This document shows, one piece after another, positions 44,276 through 57,482 of a stretch of DNA of 64,000 nucleotides. Under the pieces are notes generated by a model that did no database searches, had not been told where the DNA came from, and was given only the letters and a program-made list of their open reading frames with translations. Each line of letters starts with the position of its first letter. Position 1 is the first letter of the stretch. The translations under genes and the position numbers were made by a program. Source of the stretch: Uloborus plumipes (Eukaryota > Arthropoda > Arachnida > Araneae > Uloboridae); NCBI GenBank assembly GCA_038373865.1, contig JAXGGA010002198.1:1-64000 (forward strand), given 5' to 3'.

Positions 44276-46243
44276 TCTATATCTATAAAAATGAGTGTAT
44301 GTGGGTGATTCTACAAAAATGGGCAAATTTGTGTTCCATACTGATTGCTCTTTTTGTTTTTAATTTAATAAAAAACTATTTTGGAAATATTTTTATGCGT
44401 CTTTTGTTCTATAATTTCCGTTTCAACAATGTCAATATTTAATTATTATTCATTTTAAAAAATGGATATTAGATTGAAATGTCATCCACATGCCCTGTCC
44501 CATAGGTGCCATTTTCACAATCAATGGAATATAGATTTAAAAAAAATAATTAATTTTTTTCTCAAGAGTTTTTTATTTATAAATATGAATGTGTGCAAGA
44601 TGTAAATCACAAAAAAAGCAAAATAATATGAAAATAATATCTCTAAAAGTTAATCTAAACTTTGTCCCAGCGATTATCAGTCATCCACATGTCTAAAAAG
44701 TATAGATATTTTTCTCTGAAATGTTATATTTCAAAATCTGGCAACACATCTTAAAACAAAGCATGGAACTTTGTTATTCCTGGATGAGGATTAATTTTGC
44801 TGTTCTGCAATTACTTTTTGATAAAAAGCAAGCTAAACTCAACTTTCAAGGCAAGTGTTTTTTATCTTTGTCATTAACATGCCCCACAGAATGCATGTAA
44901 AATGTACATGTAAATAAATTTTGACAATGAATAATCCTAAGGCTTACATTTGTGAGTTCTAATTCGAAGTGAAGCCGAAAAATATTCAGATATGACTTTT
45001 TGAGAACACAATTACTTGTGTTTTGTCATTCACATGCCCTTTTTCTATTGTCATTCACATGCCCCAATATAAGGCACGTGGATGAATCAAAAGCCAAACT
45101 ATGACAGTACAGTGTTTAAAAATTATGTCTAACAGTTTACTGGTTAAAAAATTTCATTAATATACCTATTGTGTTTGTGTTATTCACATACTTACTGTGT
45201 TATATTCACATACCCATTGTGTCATCCACATGTCCTTTTTATCATTCACATATGCCTTCAAAAAATAAAAATGCAAAAATACAATATAATATAAACATTT
45301 AAGCTCTGCTGATATTCTATTTTAATTATGTAACTTATTAAGTGCTTTGCTGATTTTTTTCAGATTTTTAATTTTAAAGTAATTTTCAGAATTCTACATG
45401 TTAGAAATATTCCCGTATTTGTAGAATCACCCATGTATACTTGTTCTCTATACAAATCCACAGTTTGCGTCATATTTTCATCAAACTTGACACAGAGGTT
45501 CCTTGATGCCCTAGAATTCTCATAGGCGGGGTCTTGAAATTTTAAAAAATCTAAAAAGCTCAAATTTAAATTTTTGTCAAAAAATGACCCTTTTATAGGA
45601 ATCTAGCCTATTTATATTGTAATCGAGATAGGCCTTTTAGCATTCAAATTGTTGAAATTTAAGATTTTTAAATATGAGTATTTTCCAACAATGATTACGA
45701 TTAAAGTAATGAATTTTCAACTTAAGGCTCACCTATTTCCTTTTAGCATTGAAATAAGTAAAAAACAATCATAATTCATGTGGACTTAATAAAAAGAACC
45801 ATGGATTTGAATTTCAAATTTGCAATGCGACGACAGTTGCGTCTGTAATGGAGATAAGCCTTCAGAACGAGAAATAGATTTATTTCTGAGTTATAATAAT
45901 TTTTACTTTGTAGGTGGGAACAATTAATAGAGAAAAGTTAATATTTTAAATTTGGCGGGTGAAATTGATGCAATTTTTTCACTTCCATGTGCATATATTT
46001 CATGCCAGTGGACGCGGCAAAGCACAGACAACATTTATCTTTAATTTTCACCTTTTGATAAGACTATTTTTCTGTAAACGTTTAACTTTCTGTAATATTT
46101 TAGTTTTTTTCAAAGTTTGTACCTAAGAGACAGATTGATGCAAATTATTTTATACCCATATGAATAGAACTCTTTCAAACTTATTTTCCCTGAATGCTAT
46201 GTTGTATTAATAAGCACCCGGGCAACGCCGGGTATTAAGCTAG
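44276..46243 (+). mobile_element. Helitron copy B, complete but interrupted
   Basis: Its 5' TCTATATCTATAAAAATGAG and 3' hairpin ACCCGGGCAACGCCGGGT followed by CTAG (46240-46243) and host T define a full non-autonomous Helitron. Excluding the 1130-bp insertion at 44303-45432 and its 4-bp duplication, the Helitron is about 834 bp. Copies A (43307) and C (10209, inverted) confirm the uninterrupted sequence. No Rep/helicase ORF is present. Confidence 0.88.
44303..45432. mobile_element. Motif-array transposon inserted in Helitron B
   Basis: The inverted ends GGGTGATTCTACAAAAATGG and (complement) GGGTGATTCTACAAATACGG are flanked by ATGT duplicated (44299-44302, 45433-45436). Copy A shows the empty site. 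At least nine copies of TCAT(T/C)CACATG(C/T)CC are scattered inside (near 44481, 44680, 44870, 45024, 45050, 45181, 45203, 45222, 45241), plus one inverted near 45067. No coding is present. The architecture resembles 11227-13216: a GGG-start end, a 4-bp duplication and a private motif. Confidence 0.85.
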
Positions 46244-46935
46244 TAAATAAATAAATTAAACATAAATAATTAAATTAATAAATAAATTAATGAATAAATA
46301 AGGAAATAAAGTAAAACTGTCAGTTACACGGGGGAATATGCCACATTTGCTCAATTTTTTTCAGGCAGGGTTGTTTTAAATGCTTTTTTTTTAAAATTAA
46401 GAGGATCATTATGAGCTTGCTAAAAGCTAAATACTTTCTGTATGCCTAAGTAGTTGTAAAAGGTATCGTTAACAATGAAAATTACCAAATATTGAACAAC
46501 TTTTAGTCTTAGTTGTGAATAGAAATAACCAAAATATGAAGGCCTGAAAAGCAGTTTTAAAAAGTAAAAATCCCCGTTTTCATTACTCTGGAATACATTC
46601 CAGTTTCCAAAACAGCCAGAACGTGACATTTCGTTTACAATCTGTTTCCTTTAGGAAATCCTCAAGGCGATTTTCTTATATCTTCACTTTTATGAAGACA
46701 GTAAAGTTTTTTCAAAGCCATTATTTATTTAAAAGATGTGAGAGAATGTTGCAAAATGTTTTGTTATATTGTTTCACACAACTCTGCTTAAAATCACACA
46801 TATAAATGAGAAATACTGAATAAACTAGTAATTCTATTGAATCTTGATGTTTTTCATTAAGTTATTTTAGAATGGAGAGAGATAATAAGAAAAGAAAAAA
46901 AATGCATCACAAAATTATAGAAGATCACTTTAGAC

Positions 46936-48216
46936 TAGACATGGAGTGAGCCGAAGCGCCGAATACCGAAGCTTCGGGCAACTAATGGCCGAAGCTTTGA
47001 CTGCGGCAGACATTCAAGTTTTAGCACTGATAGAATAATAAATGTACACAATATATTTTACTACATATACTTCAGTATTTTTATCCTTACATTTTCACCT
47101 TACTATCTCATTTTAAAATTAATTTCACTTATTTAAGTATTTATTAGTCTTTTGTGCTAGTAGTATCAGAGAAGAAAATATTTCTTATTTTTGCACTGTA
47201 AAGTAATGCGAAAAATTATTTTGACTATGAAAAGCATATTCTACATTTGTACTGATGTTAATAAATAAAACCAACTGATATAATCAAATCTTAAATCACA
47301 GAATAATTTAAATAGAATTTAGCAACTATTTATATAATATGTTAATATTGTGTGTAATTAATATCATAATATTCTTAGTTTAAGATTTTTGAAGTTAAGT
47401 TGAATTTGCTGGGGTCGTGTAGATGCATTCTTCCTTACTTATCATTTAGTATTTACATTCAAAGTAGATATTTAATACGTTAAAGTTTGGAACTATTTGC
47501 TTCAAAATGAATTAAATTAAAGTCAAGCTTTTCTTTAAAGTAAAAAATGAAATCGTAACTTAATATCATTCAGCAAAAGGGAGTGTACCAGGAGTGAGCA
47601 CTGTCTTTGTATTTTTCTTCTTAAAAAAATATAAAAAAATCAGCTTCAATTTACTTTTTTTTTTTAAATTCTCAGAATATTGTATAATTCTGGACTATTA
47701 TTTATTATCAAAATTTTTCAACAAAATAATAAATTTAACCAAAACCGAAATTTTATATCTGACTCTGTTGCATAAAGTATGATTTAAAAAAAAAATCCTG
47801 GCTTCGAAGATATTAAAAATTGGCATTTTCTTTTGTAAATGCGCACTTGAAATGTTAAAAAAAACCAAATTTGAAAAGAATTAAAGTTGTTCACATAATT
47901 ATTAATTAAATGTAATTAAATTAAACATATTTATATATATATATTTCATAAGAACTTTCAAGTTAAATAGAACATACTGTAAATTATTAAACAGTTTTTA
48001 GTTTTAAGGGTTTAATACATACAATCATTTTAATTAAGTATAACATTCTATGTTTTATCATATGTTATAATTGAGTATAGCTTAAAAGACCATATTTTGT
48101 GCAAATACTGTTGGAAGATAAAAATTTAAAACATTAATTATTAAAGGGCGAAGCGACCGAACGCTTCGGACTGGTCGAACCTTCGCTAAAATGGCCGAAG
48201 CTTCGATCCATCTCTA
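46936..48216. mobile_element. hAT-like element with AGCTTCGG subterminal motifs
   Basis: Ends TAGACATGGAGTGAGCCGAA and (complement) TAGAGATGGATCGAAGCTTC are followed inward by repeated GCCGAAGC / GAAGCTTCGG / CCGAAGCG blocks at both sides. The flanks CTTTAGAC (46928-46935) and CTCTAAAC (48217-48224) match at six of eight bases, as for a hAT insertion. The 1.28-kb AT-rich interior has no transposase motif. Confidence 0.75.
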
Positions 48217-51200
48217 CTCTAAACCTTAACAATCAAAACATTTAAAGTTCAGCGACAATTGTGAGATTTTTTTTCATCTATGCAAATTATGATGTAGCGC
48301 AACATTGGTGTGGATGAATGTACAAAATTTAGTTTTTATCTTTAGATATGTTTGAAGTATAGATTCTAAGGTGAAATATGGATCCATTTGATGTTTGTAA
48401 ATCTCTATTTAATTTTAATTCTTCTCATGCGTTAAGTTTACAGTAGAGAAAGTAAAATCACAATCAGTATGAACTGTAAAAGGGTCTAATATGTTTATAA
48501 GAACTACCAAATTATGTTATATATAAATGATTTTTTTCTAAAAACTTTAACAGGAAATATTTTATAGTCTTTCCTAGTACAAAATACAAAAGTTTCTGAA
48601 TAAATCCTCTCCAGTTGCTAGTGGAATTTCAAAAGATCAACTAACTTTTCAAAGAATAAACAATAATATCTTATCTTACTTTTATAATAGATTTTCGAAA
48701 ATCACTTTAAGATATCCATAAAACTAGACAAAGATAAATACACTATACTAACGTTATAGCTTTATGGATTTGTTGTTGAAAATGAAGAAGAATGTGCTCT
48801 TAAATTATTTTAAGCATATAACTCTAGTGAACAAAGCCGGGAAGAAGGTTAGTGTCTCATAAATTCGAATTAGGATTTGAAACTGCAAATAAAACTGTTG
48901 CCAGAAGTTTAGTCAAAGTAATGTTTCATTTAACGGCATGTGTAGTAGAAATAAAGCTTCCTTTTATGGAGCATAAATGTTTTGGTTTTCTTTTTGTTTC
49001 ATAATAGGGACTTTTTATACAATTATTATGCTGTTCTTTAAAGCTTTCGATAGCATGAGGCAGGCTACATGTTTTCTTTTCTGCAGACAGGAAAGAAGTA
49101 TGTAGTTTACACTCTTAAATATCAGGAACCAACAGGACTTGGGTCGCTTTAACTCTCCTTTAAATTAAAAAAAAAACATATATGTATAACAATGTCAAAT
49201 GAAAAAGCATAAACCTACACTCGAGGAGTTCAGTAATAACACCGACTCAATATATAAATTTTTAAGGTGCTTTTTTTTCATAATTTAACACTTTTCTGTC
49301 GGTACTATCCCATCCTAAAGTGATTCGAGACAAATCCCAGCATCAAGTCAAAAATCACTGACAAAAACTATATCCAATTCAAAATCAGTTCCATGCATGG
49401 TTTTATCATATGACTACTATGGAAACCTATGGGTAATATCAACAATATTATCATAATGAACTGCTTAATCAATACGCATTTTTGACAGTGAAGGCTAGAG
49501 AACGACATAAAATTGAAATATCATATGAGTTAAATTAAATTTGATTGGGCAGATAAAAAAAAGAAAATTATTTTTTGCTACAAAAATATTACGTTAGTCA
49601 CAATATCGTTTTTGCTGAAAAAAATATCAATCAGCAGTCATTTTGCTTCAAATTCTTGATAGAAACGACACTTACAACCTATAAACATCTTAAATCCACA
49701 ATTTTAAATATAAATTATTCTTTATACTTTAGGTTTTCAACTGAAAAGAGTTCGAAAATCAGCTGCGAATGTTACGGCAGTCACTATAGAAGTTTCCCGT
49801 AGCATTGGTCACGTGAATCAATTCTTAAAATAATTCCCACTCAAAGCTTCGTGATGGCGTTTGAAATCACATGGAGGCAGGTCTTAGTACCTATGATCAT
49901 TTTCATCAATTTCGACAAAAGGTTTATAATAAGAGATCTAATACGACAATGCGCCAACGATGCTTCAGAATAATATGTCCCATAAGAGTAGGATATTTTA
50001 TTTATTAAAAATAAACTGTGGCATCTCTCAAACGTAAAATTTATGTAAATTGAACCTGTAAAACATTTCAATATATACTGGCAGATATGTTAACATAAAA
50101 TACGCGATACAATACAAAAGCATTCCCAAAGAGTTTCTTCAAGTTTCCCAATCGTGATAAGAACAGTTTATGGCTTACTTTTTATATTCAAAGGCGGCCA
50201 TTTCATGGTTATACTCTATCTCTCATGCTACTAAGAAATGTATACATCGAAAAATGTTTAAATGTATGCACATATATGACGATTACAAACGATGTAAATA
50301 AATGAATTTCAACTTCAGAAGAAATTTATGATGCATACAAACTGCTTACGATTTCACCGAATGAAAATTGAAATTCGTCTGTAAAACTATTCATACTTGC
50401 GACTGAGCCTAAATAAAAGAAAAACTAAAAACCGATTTCAACTGTTTTGTAAATAAATGTTAGGAAGAAAAGTATCAAATAATATTGTTAACAAAGAACA
50501 TATGCTGTCTGTGTTTTAAGTTGATAAAGTGTTTGGTGCCACAATGACAGTTTTTGTTTTTATTTTTTGTTACAATATAGAAAGCGTTAAAAAAAAGTTA
50601 GAAGCGTAGTGAAAACGAAATTCCGTCTAGAATTAAACGAACCTACTTTTCCTCATACTAATATCAATTTTCCCGCTTTAGATCATTATGAAGTTACTAA
50701 GTCTGCAAATTTAAAGAAATAATTTTTTTCGTTTACCTTAAGCTTAAAGTAAAAACTCGGTGAAACAACTGAAAACAAGATTTTGTTCGCTAAACAAGAA
50801 GTCATAAAGTCGAATTTTTTACAGTTGTTCTTGGGGAGCATATAGTCTCAGATTAAACCAAATATCTCATTTCCCTCAAAAGGTAGGAAAGAATTTAAAC
50901 TGATTAACTAAAACTAATTAAAACATTGAAATTTAGTTTCCAATTACATCAATTGACCCAATACGTCACCGCCCTCAGATATACATTCTCGTTAAGAAAT
51001 ATAAACATTGTGAATAATTCAACGCAACTATTTTATGCTGAAAATGCTGCTGAATAGAAAGGATATTAAGTTGAAGTATAAAATATAGTTTTACCTCATA
51101 TGCAACGGATTATTTATATATGCACCAGATAGATGCAAAAAGTTATCTAGAAAAACTATTGATTACCTGATTCTTACTACATGAGCTTTTTTAGGTAGAT

Positions 51201-51254
51201 ATTTTAGAAAGCCACAAGATCACCGATAAATGTCTGCAGCTAGAAAATGAATTG
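48217..51254. other. Unassigned stretch
   Basis: No secure gene. A fragment at about 50607-50665 (CGTCTAGAATTAAACGAACC TACTTTTCC) is a diverged end of the 26.6-kb repeat family. A 46-base minus-strand segment at about 49884-49929 is open with acceptor- and donor-like flanks, but it is too short to call. Confidence 0.4.
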
Positions 51255-51886
51255 GGGTAAGTGCTCCAGTGGTGGCCATTTAAGAGATCTTGTGTTGATC
51301 TTGGCTAACCTATACTACAATGCAAAGTTTCTTGACACTGGCGTCGTGACGTCAGCCAACTAAAAACGAGCTAGATAAAACGTCACAGCCTACTTGGCGA
51401 ATTAGATGAGATTCTTAACTGCTTCTGAGCTCTTACTGGCTCCGCTTGTAGTGACATTTATTGTCAACTTAAGTTGCTGCAAAGTATAGAACTTTAATGT
51501 ATCAATACAGCAACAAAAATAAGGTAAAACTTTAGAATGAACTGTTCTGATAGTGAATCACCTACTTGTTTCAGAAATTAAAAAAAAAAAAAAATGTTAA
51601 AATCCAAGCTGTTGTCAACACTAGTAAATGCTCCAGTAGTCAGTCACAGAATCATCTTAGCTGAAAAATAAGCAGAATCGCAATCTCGGATGACGGGAAC
51701 ACCATTCAAAAGGAAATGACTCATTACTAATTCAAAAAAAAAAGTACCCAAAACTTAACTGCCACTGGTTGATGATTGAGGATAGGTACATGAATATGTG
51801 AATGCGTTATATCTGATTTTGAATTAAAAATGTACTATTTATGAGGAGTTTTATGTCATTGTGGCCGACTACTGGAGCACTTACCC
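51255..51886. mobile_element. MITE with GGGTAAGTGCTCCAGT ends
   Basis: The inverted ends are GGGTAAGTGCTCCAGTGGTG and (complement) GGGTAAGTGCTCCAGTAGTC. A third copy of the end motif (AGTAAATGCTCCAGTAGTCA) lies inside at 51623. Both sides continue with GGCCAC/GGCCAT. No target duplication was recognised and no ORF is present. It resembles the other GGG-ended motif-bearing elements here. Confidence 0.75.
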
Positions 51887-54370
51887 TATATTTGATAAGT
51901 GAACGTAGACTACATTAAAAACGACTTTTCAGGAACAGTATTCATTTACCTTAATGGTGAAATGAAAACTTTAAGAAGTTTTCTCCACTGTGGTATAGTT
52001 TAGGTTACAATAAAAGTAGTACTAATGATGCAAGATCGATTTCAGATTGGTACTGAGCTTTTGAACATGTAGTAAAGAGACCGTAAACCTTTAAAAAATG
52101 GCTAGAAACGATAGAAATTAACTCCCTTATGACATAAAAATAAATAGTATATAAATACATAAATAAAAGGTCCGTAGAAAACCTTTAGATGGTCTAAACA
52201 TTGTGTTAAATATATTAAAAACCAAAACAATTTTAATAATAATATTATATTATCATAACTGTAAGTATTAGCAATGAAATAATGCTCCGCGTCCTACGCA
52301 AATCCAAACTTTGTCTTAAGGTCGACGCAAACTTGTGAACTTATAGTAAATTTATCTAAAAATATGCACAATAAAGTCTTTGGCACTTACTAGAATAAAC
52401 ACAGCTATTAAGCAAATATAATTGAACACCGTAAACTTAACAGCACACCATGTATTTGCATCCAGTACGCGAAAACATTAAGTCAAAATCGTTAACAGGC
52501 AACAATGCTGAGCACATACACAGTAAAGTGAAAAACGAGACTAAGGTAACATGGGCTTTGTTTACATCGGATTCAATGGACATTCTGGCAATTTCTATGT
52601 AAAAACATTCTAGTATAATTCATTTAAACAAATTCTATTTTTGCAAAGGTTACGAGAAATGGGGGGAGGAGAGTATCCATTCATTTATGGAATTGCATGT
52701 TAGGTTCGGAATGATGCCAGGACATTTGGCAATTTCTCGCCAAATTTTGTACTAAACTAAGTCACCAAAAACGGTGCCAATTGAGCGATATCTATTCAAT
52801 TCCTCACCATCCCATTCACTTAATGTTAACTTGTGTTACTAGAACTGCGATATGTTGGTAAAATTAATGGAGTAAATTCCACATTTAGCATGATTAACAA
52901 TATAAACACAGAAGAAGGTAAAAATTATAACTATTTTCAAAATGTGTTGCAAGAAAATGCTATTTGTAATTGTCTAACGGATGATAATTTATCGATCCCA
53001 AATTCAATATTTGATAAATTTAGTCGTTCTTACACAGTGGAAAAGCAGATACCACAGAAATTTCTGTTCTTACTTTTCACAAAATTCATTATCGGAAACA
53101 AAGGTAGTAAAAGTTGATTGCTCCAAAGATTGTCCAAAGAGCTGTTGCTAACTTTTTTTAAAGTCACATCAACGAATGAGGCAAAGAGTTCTATTCAGTA
53201 AAAAAATAATTTTAGTTTTTTACTAAAAAAAAAAATTCGTCACAATTGTCCACTTTTTATTTCCTTCCTTTCGTCAACGTCCATTTAAATTATTATTTTA
53301 TTCACCTATTTTGTTGTATTAAATTTCTACACACAGAAAGTGAAAAGCATTTTATTATTTTAAATTTGTGTTGTGTAATGTATTCAAGAACTTTTGTGCA
53401 CCTCGAATTTATGCCACCGTCTTACTCAAAATTACTTGATCTCTGAGTTGACATTTCTTTGCGTATCATTATAAAACAGCTTTTAATTTTCATTTTCGAT
53501 TTTTCCGATTCCAAAATTAAAAATAAAAATATAGTTGGTTCACCGCAATTACTTATTTATTTTTGCTTAACATAGCTCCATATTCACTAATGTAATACAA
53601 TGGAAAATTAGTCCTGAAATTACCAAACATCACATTTACACATTTTAACTCATCAAACCTAAAATGGTGATTTTACAAAAAATTAAAGCAATGAGCTTTT
53701 TTTTTCTTTAACTTCAGTATTGCAGAAAATCGTATTATTTTAATATTAGTGGCATCCTTTTACATATAACTAAAAATGTTACATTATAAAAAAAAACGCA
53801 TTATTTTCAAAATTCAGTGAATTGATTAATGAAAAAACGGAATATTAATTAAATCGCTTTTTTCATTTTCATCCTGTTAACTGTTGTTTTTCAATGTTTT
53901 TTTCCAAATAAAATAGAACATTTCTTGTTATTATCAAAATTAATATTATGATTCATCATTTTCAGTCTGAACTAATTAATTTTCGAAACTAACATTCAGA
54001 GAATCATTTTTGAAAAAACGCTTGTTAATAGTATTAATTAAAAGCATTGTTAAGCATCTATATTTTTAAAATGTTTCTTTATAAGTAAATAGGGGAGTAA
54101 TAATTTGAAAGCGAAACTTAGGATTTTTGTTTTACATTTATAGATAAATTGAACAAAGTTATTTGATAAGAAATTGTAAAGGATTTTAGTTTTAAAGCTC
54201 CTTATAAGTTTTCTTCCCCAAATTCTTTCTTCAGAAAACAGTTTTTTAACTCTTTCTAAACAAGTACTATTATTTGTTTATTCCTTGAAAGTAATTTAAA
54301 GTTATTTTATAATCCTCTGTCGAAAATTTGGCTAAAAAATATTTATAGTGATAGGGATGGAAATTTAATA
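51887..54370. other. Unassigned AT-rich stretch
   Basis: An open segment of about 90 codons at 52833-53117 (starts with GTG, so not a normal start) follows an acceptor-like TGTTACTAG, but it shows no known motif and has AT-driven composition. No repeat ends were recognised. Confidence 0.4.
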
Positions 54371-55653
54371 CCGTAAAATGGGGTGAATCGGAACACTTTT
54401 CAGCTTTAATTGTAAAAAAAGCAGTTAAAAGATTTTTTTTCAATTTGATTTTCTGGGTAAAAACTTCGGTCTTGCTTTACTTTTGATATTCCAAGCAAAC
54501 ACAAAACATTTTGAACAGTTATTATTAAAATATATAGGAAATTATGGGTGTTCCGAATCACCCCGCTGATGGGGGTCAATCGGAACACATGTTAAAATTT
54601 GTATTTTTTTCCATGAAACCTGTAATAGGTCTCACAAACATGAGTAATATTGATGAGGGAGAACAAGAACAGATAATTACTGTCAAATAAAAGTATAATT
54701 TCAATACCAGTAAACGTTTATAATTTGTCAAAATTCAAAATAATTTTGAACTTATGAAAAATGAAAAATAATTTTAAGAAATACTTTTGAATTGAAATAC
54801 AAAGATTTAACAAGAATGGAAGTCACTCATGTCGTCCACAAATATGTACTTGTCCTTAAAACTAGCAATTGTGACTTGGCTTAAGTTTTTTCATAGCATC
54901 TTCTGGGATGATCTCTGCCTTTTCTTTAGTTTCTTAAAATCTCTGTGTTAGTCCTGAAAGATTTTTTCGCTTATTCATCACTGTCTGTGTGCTTGCCTTT
55001 TGCTATCTAAAGTCTATATGACTTTCCTCCTCGTATTTTAAATAAAAAGAAGTCTCCTGGAGAAAAAATCTTATGAAATCTGCAACTTTCTGTCATTCTA
55101 AGATCTAGTTGCTCACGAGAAGGGCTAAACAGTAATAAATCCTTGTCCTTGTCTTGATTAGAGGAATTGGGGTTAGAATCTTGATTTTTCAAACAGTTTC
55201 CTTCAAATAAGTTTGAATTGGAACAACAGAACAAAGTGTTCCGATTCACCCCGCATTTTTTTTTCCAATGGCATTTTTCAGAACTCTTCATTTTTATGAC
55301 ACAATTTATAAAAAATGTAAATTCTAATGTGGTATTCTGTTGTTCAGATACATGTATAATTGAAACATACCACTCTTAGGTTTAAAATATAAGAAGGTTT
55401 GTTCTTGCATATGAAGTTTTGCAGTCTATGAAAATGTGATGTTTTCTAGCATTCCACGTAGAGCCCTCCTTAGAAGCCAGTAGCGTTGCCAGATTGACAA
55501 AAGTAATTTTTTCCTACTTCCTATGATCTTACCTTTCTAAAAAAAAATTAATGGCGAAAAATACCCAATAGTATATTTATGAAGAATTTCTTCGTACGGT
55601 CTGGAAGTTTTGTTCCGATTGACCCCGCTGTTCCTATACACCCCATTTTACGG
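54371..55653 (-). mobile_element. pogo-like element, copy 2 (uninterrupted)
   Basis: The same CCGTAAAATGGGGT inverted ends with TA on both sides (54369-54370, 55654-55655) are found 1283 bp apart. It is the reverse complement of 33112-33906 joined to 37531-38026. Subterminal GGGGTGAATCGGAACAC motifs are retained in several positions. It is an internally deleted, non-autonomous copy whose remaining coding sequence is only the transposase tail. Confidence 0.85.
54890..55291 (-). pseudogene. pogo-like transposase C-terminal relic, copy 2
   Basis: This is the better-preserved minus-strand frame. It passes from a Cys/Asn-rich segment through NQDKDKDLLLFSPSREQLDL to KIFSPGDFFLFKIRGGKSYR. The G-D-F-x-L-x-K-x-x-G-K-S core is the small C-terminal domain typical of pogo/CENP-B-type transposases. 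It then loses frame, followed by residues corresponding to a V-Q-H-T-D-S-D segment in copy 1. No DDE core is present. Being collinear with copy 1, both descend from one deleted master. Confidence 0.5.
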
Positions 55654-55799
55654 TAGCATATTTTTTTTCAAACCTTACATATTGCTTTTAATGCTTTTTT
55701 GATTTTTTTTTTTGAAAACATCGCATTTTAGCCAGCTTTCCTGCAAAAGTAAAATGATGACAAAACAACATGAAAGGTATTATAAGTAAAATGTGTTAT

Positions 55800-57482
55800 A
55801 GAAATATCCAAAATAGTCCAAAAATGTCAAAAACAAATAAAATAATTAAATAAATAAGGGAAAAAAATTGAAAAGTATGGCTTTGAAATGAGGCGAATGT
55901 GTGTTTGTCGCTCTCTAATAACTTTTGGGTGAACATTTCAGTTCAAACAGCTTTTTTTTTTTGCCCGTAAGATCCCGGAGAGGTTACCTCATTTCCATAT
56001 TTCACTTTTTGATTTGAACAACTTTTGTTCAATTTTGAACAGTAGCGCCGAAGGGAATTTTAATGCAAATATAGAATTCGAGCTTTTTTCATACAAATGA
56101 TTTCAGCTAGGTAACCGCATTTATTTTTTTATTTGATTTGGTTAATTTTAAACAGTTAAAAAAAATGAGCATTAGAGCCTACGGGAAAATTTAAGGCCAA
56201 TCTCGATAATGAACTTAAAGGCGAACTTCCTTCAAACGAACTTCGTTGGAAAAAAGTTCTTAATTAAGAACGTGTACAGAAATTATGTTTTTGATTTATA
56301 TGTTTTAAGGCTATTTTCTTAAACAGTTTAAAAAATTTTATACAATAGCTCATCCAAAATTCGTGCAGATTCTGACTATATTTTATGACTCTACCTCTAT
56401 CGCAGAAATACGGGTTAGGAAACTTCTACTCTTAAAATTTCAAAATCTTCTACTCCGACTTCGACTTACAACTTCTCGATTTCAATAATGGCAAAAGTGT
56501 ATTTTTGAAAAAAAGGGGAAAAAAGGACTGACTCTTAATCTTAGAATTTTGGAATTTTCGATTCGGACTCCCCAGTCATGGCAGAAATGCAGGCTCGGAA
56601 AAAACTCTTAGACTTTAAAGCCTTCAACCACGATTATAAATCCTTGACTCCTACTCAAACTACAGTCATGGAGGAAATGCAGACGAGAAGTAAAATTACA
56701 GACTACTTTTCTTAGAATTGAAAGCCTTCGACTCCCGATTTTAACTCCTGACTCCGACTTCTTCACTACAAAATAAGTCCATTCGACTATGCTGTCCTGG
56801 TTTCTGCAGTGAAATAATGATTTTTGAGATAATTTGTTTTTTTTTTTTTAATTTCATTCTAAAGTTTTAGTTTTTTTAAAAAAATATTTAGTAAATTCGG
56901 AGTGTAGTTTTTTTAATATGAAGTAAGAGTTCCGCACATGATTTTTTTCTGATAAAAAAAGGTTTACTTAAGAGGACATCCTATTTTTATCAATTTGATT
57001 TCCGAAATATATGTATTTAGTAAATTATTTTTAATTGCTGTAAGGAATTAGAAATAAAATCCGAGGCACTTAATTTTCACACAAAAGAAAGAGCAACAAT
57101 TGAATTTTATTTGTTTATTTTGATAAAATTTAAATTTTTAAAATTTACTTCCTATTTTATAAATTTTGCATGAGATATTTTTTTTCTTGAACATATTAAA
57201 AATAAATAAATAAACAAAGCTAACTTTCTTTCACTGGAAAAATATATATTAGCTGCACGGTTTAAAATGTGCGACTATTTTATTTGTTCGTTCATTTATT
57301 TTTTATGTATATATTTTATCAAATAAGAGATGCATGTTTTGTTTGAGGACTCAACTTTAAAAGCTAAAATTTTTTGTTCGGCGTGAGTTGCAATTTTAGA
57401 CAATTAAAAGAAAACTGTTCAGATGGTAGAAAGTCGATGCTTTTATACAGGAAAGTAGGTTTATTTTTGGACGTCTTCTTGT
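55800..57482 (-). mobile_element. Dispersed repeat family, copy 2 (inverted)
   Basis: Read on the minus strand it starts ACAAGAAG at 57482, has CCTACTTTCCTGT, then diverged AT-rich DNA, a GAGTCGGAG-type patch (56380-56770, several degenerate rounds), then about one and a half units of the TTGAACGGTTCAA array (55890-56170) and the CAATACCCTACTTTC-like tail. Compared with copy 1 (six units), the array is much shorter. Confidence 0.65.

Noticed and set aside
49884..49929. 46-base minus-strand exon-like segment (YYKPFVEIDENDHR)
   Set aside because: It is attractive in composition, but it is too short and its donor is too weak to support without transcripts.
52833..53117. 94-codon frame with acceptor-like upstream sequence
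   Set aside because: It begins at GTG, has AT-driven Asn/Ile/Phe-rich composition and no recognised motif.
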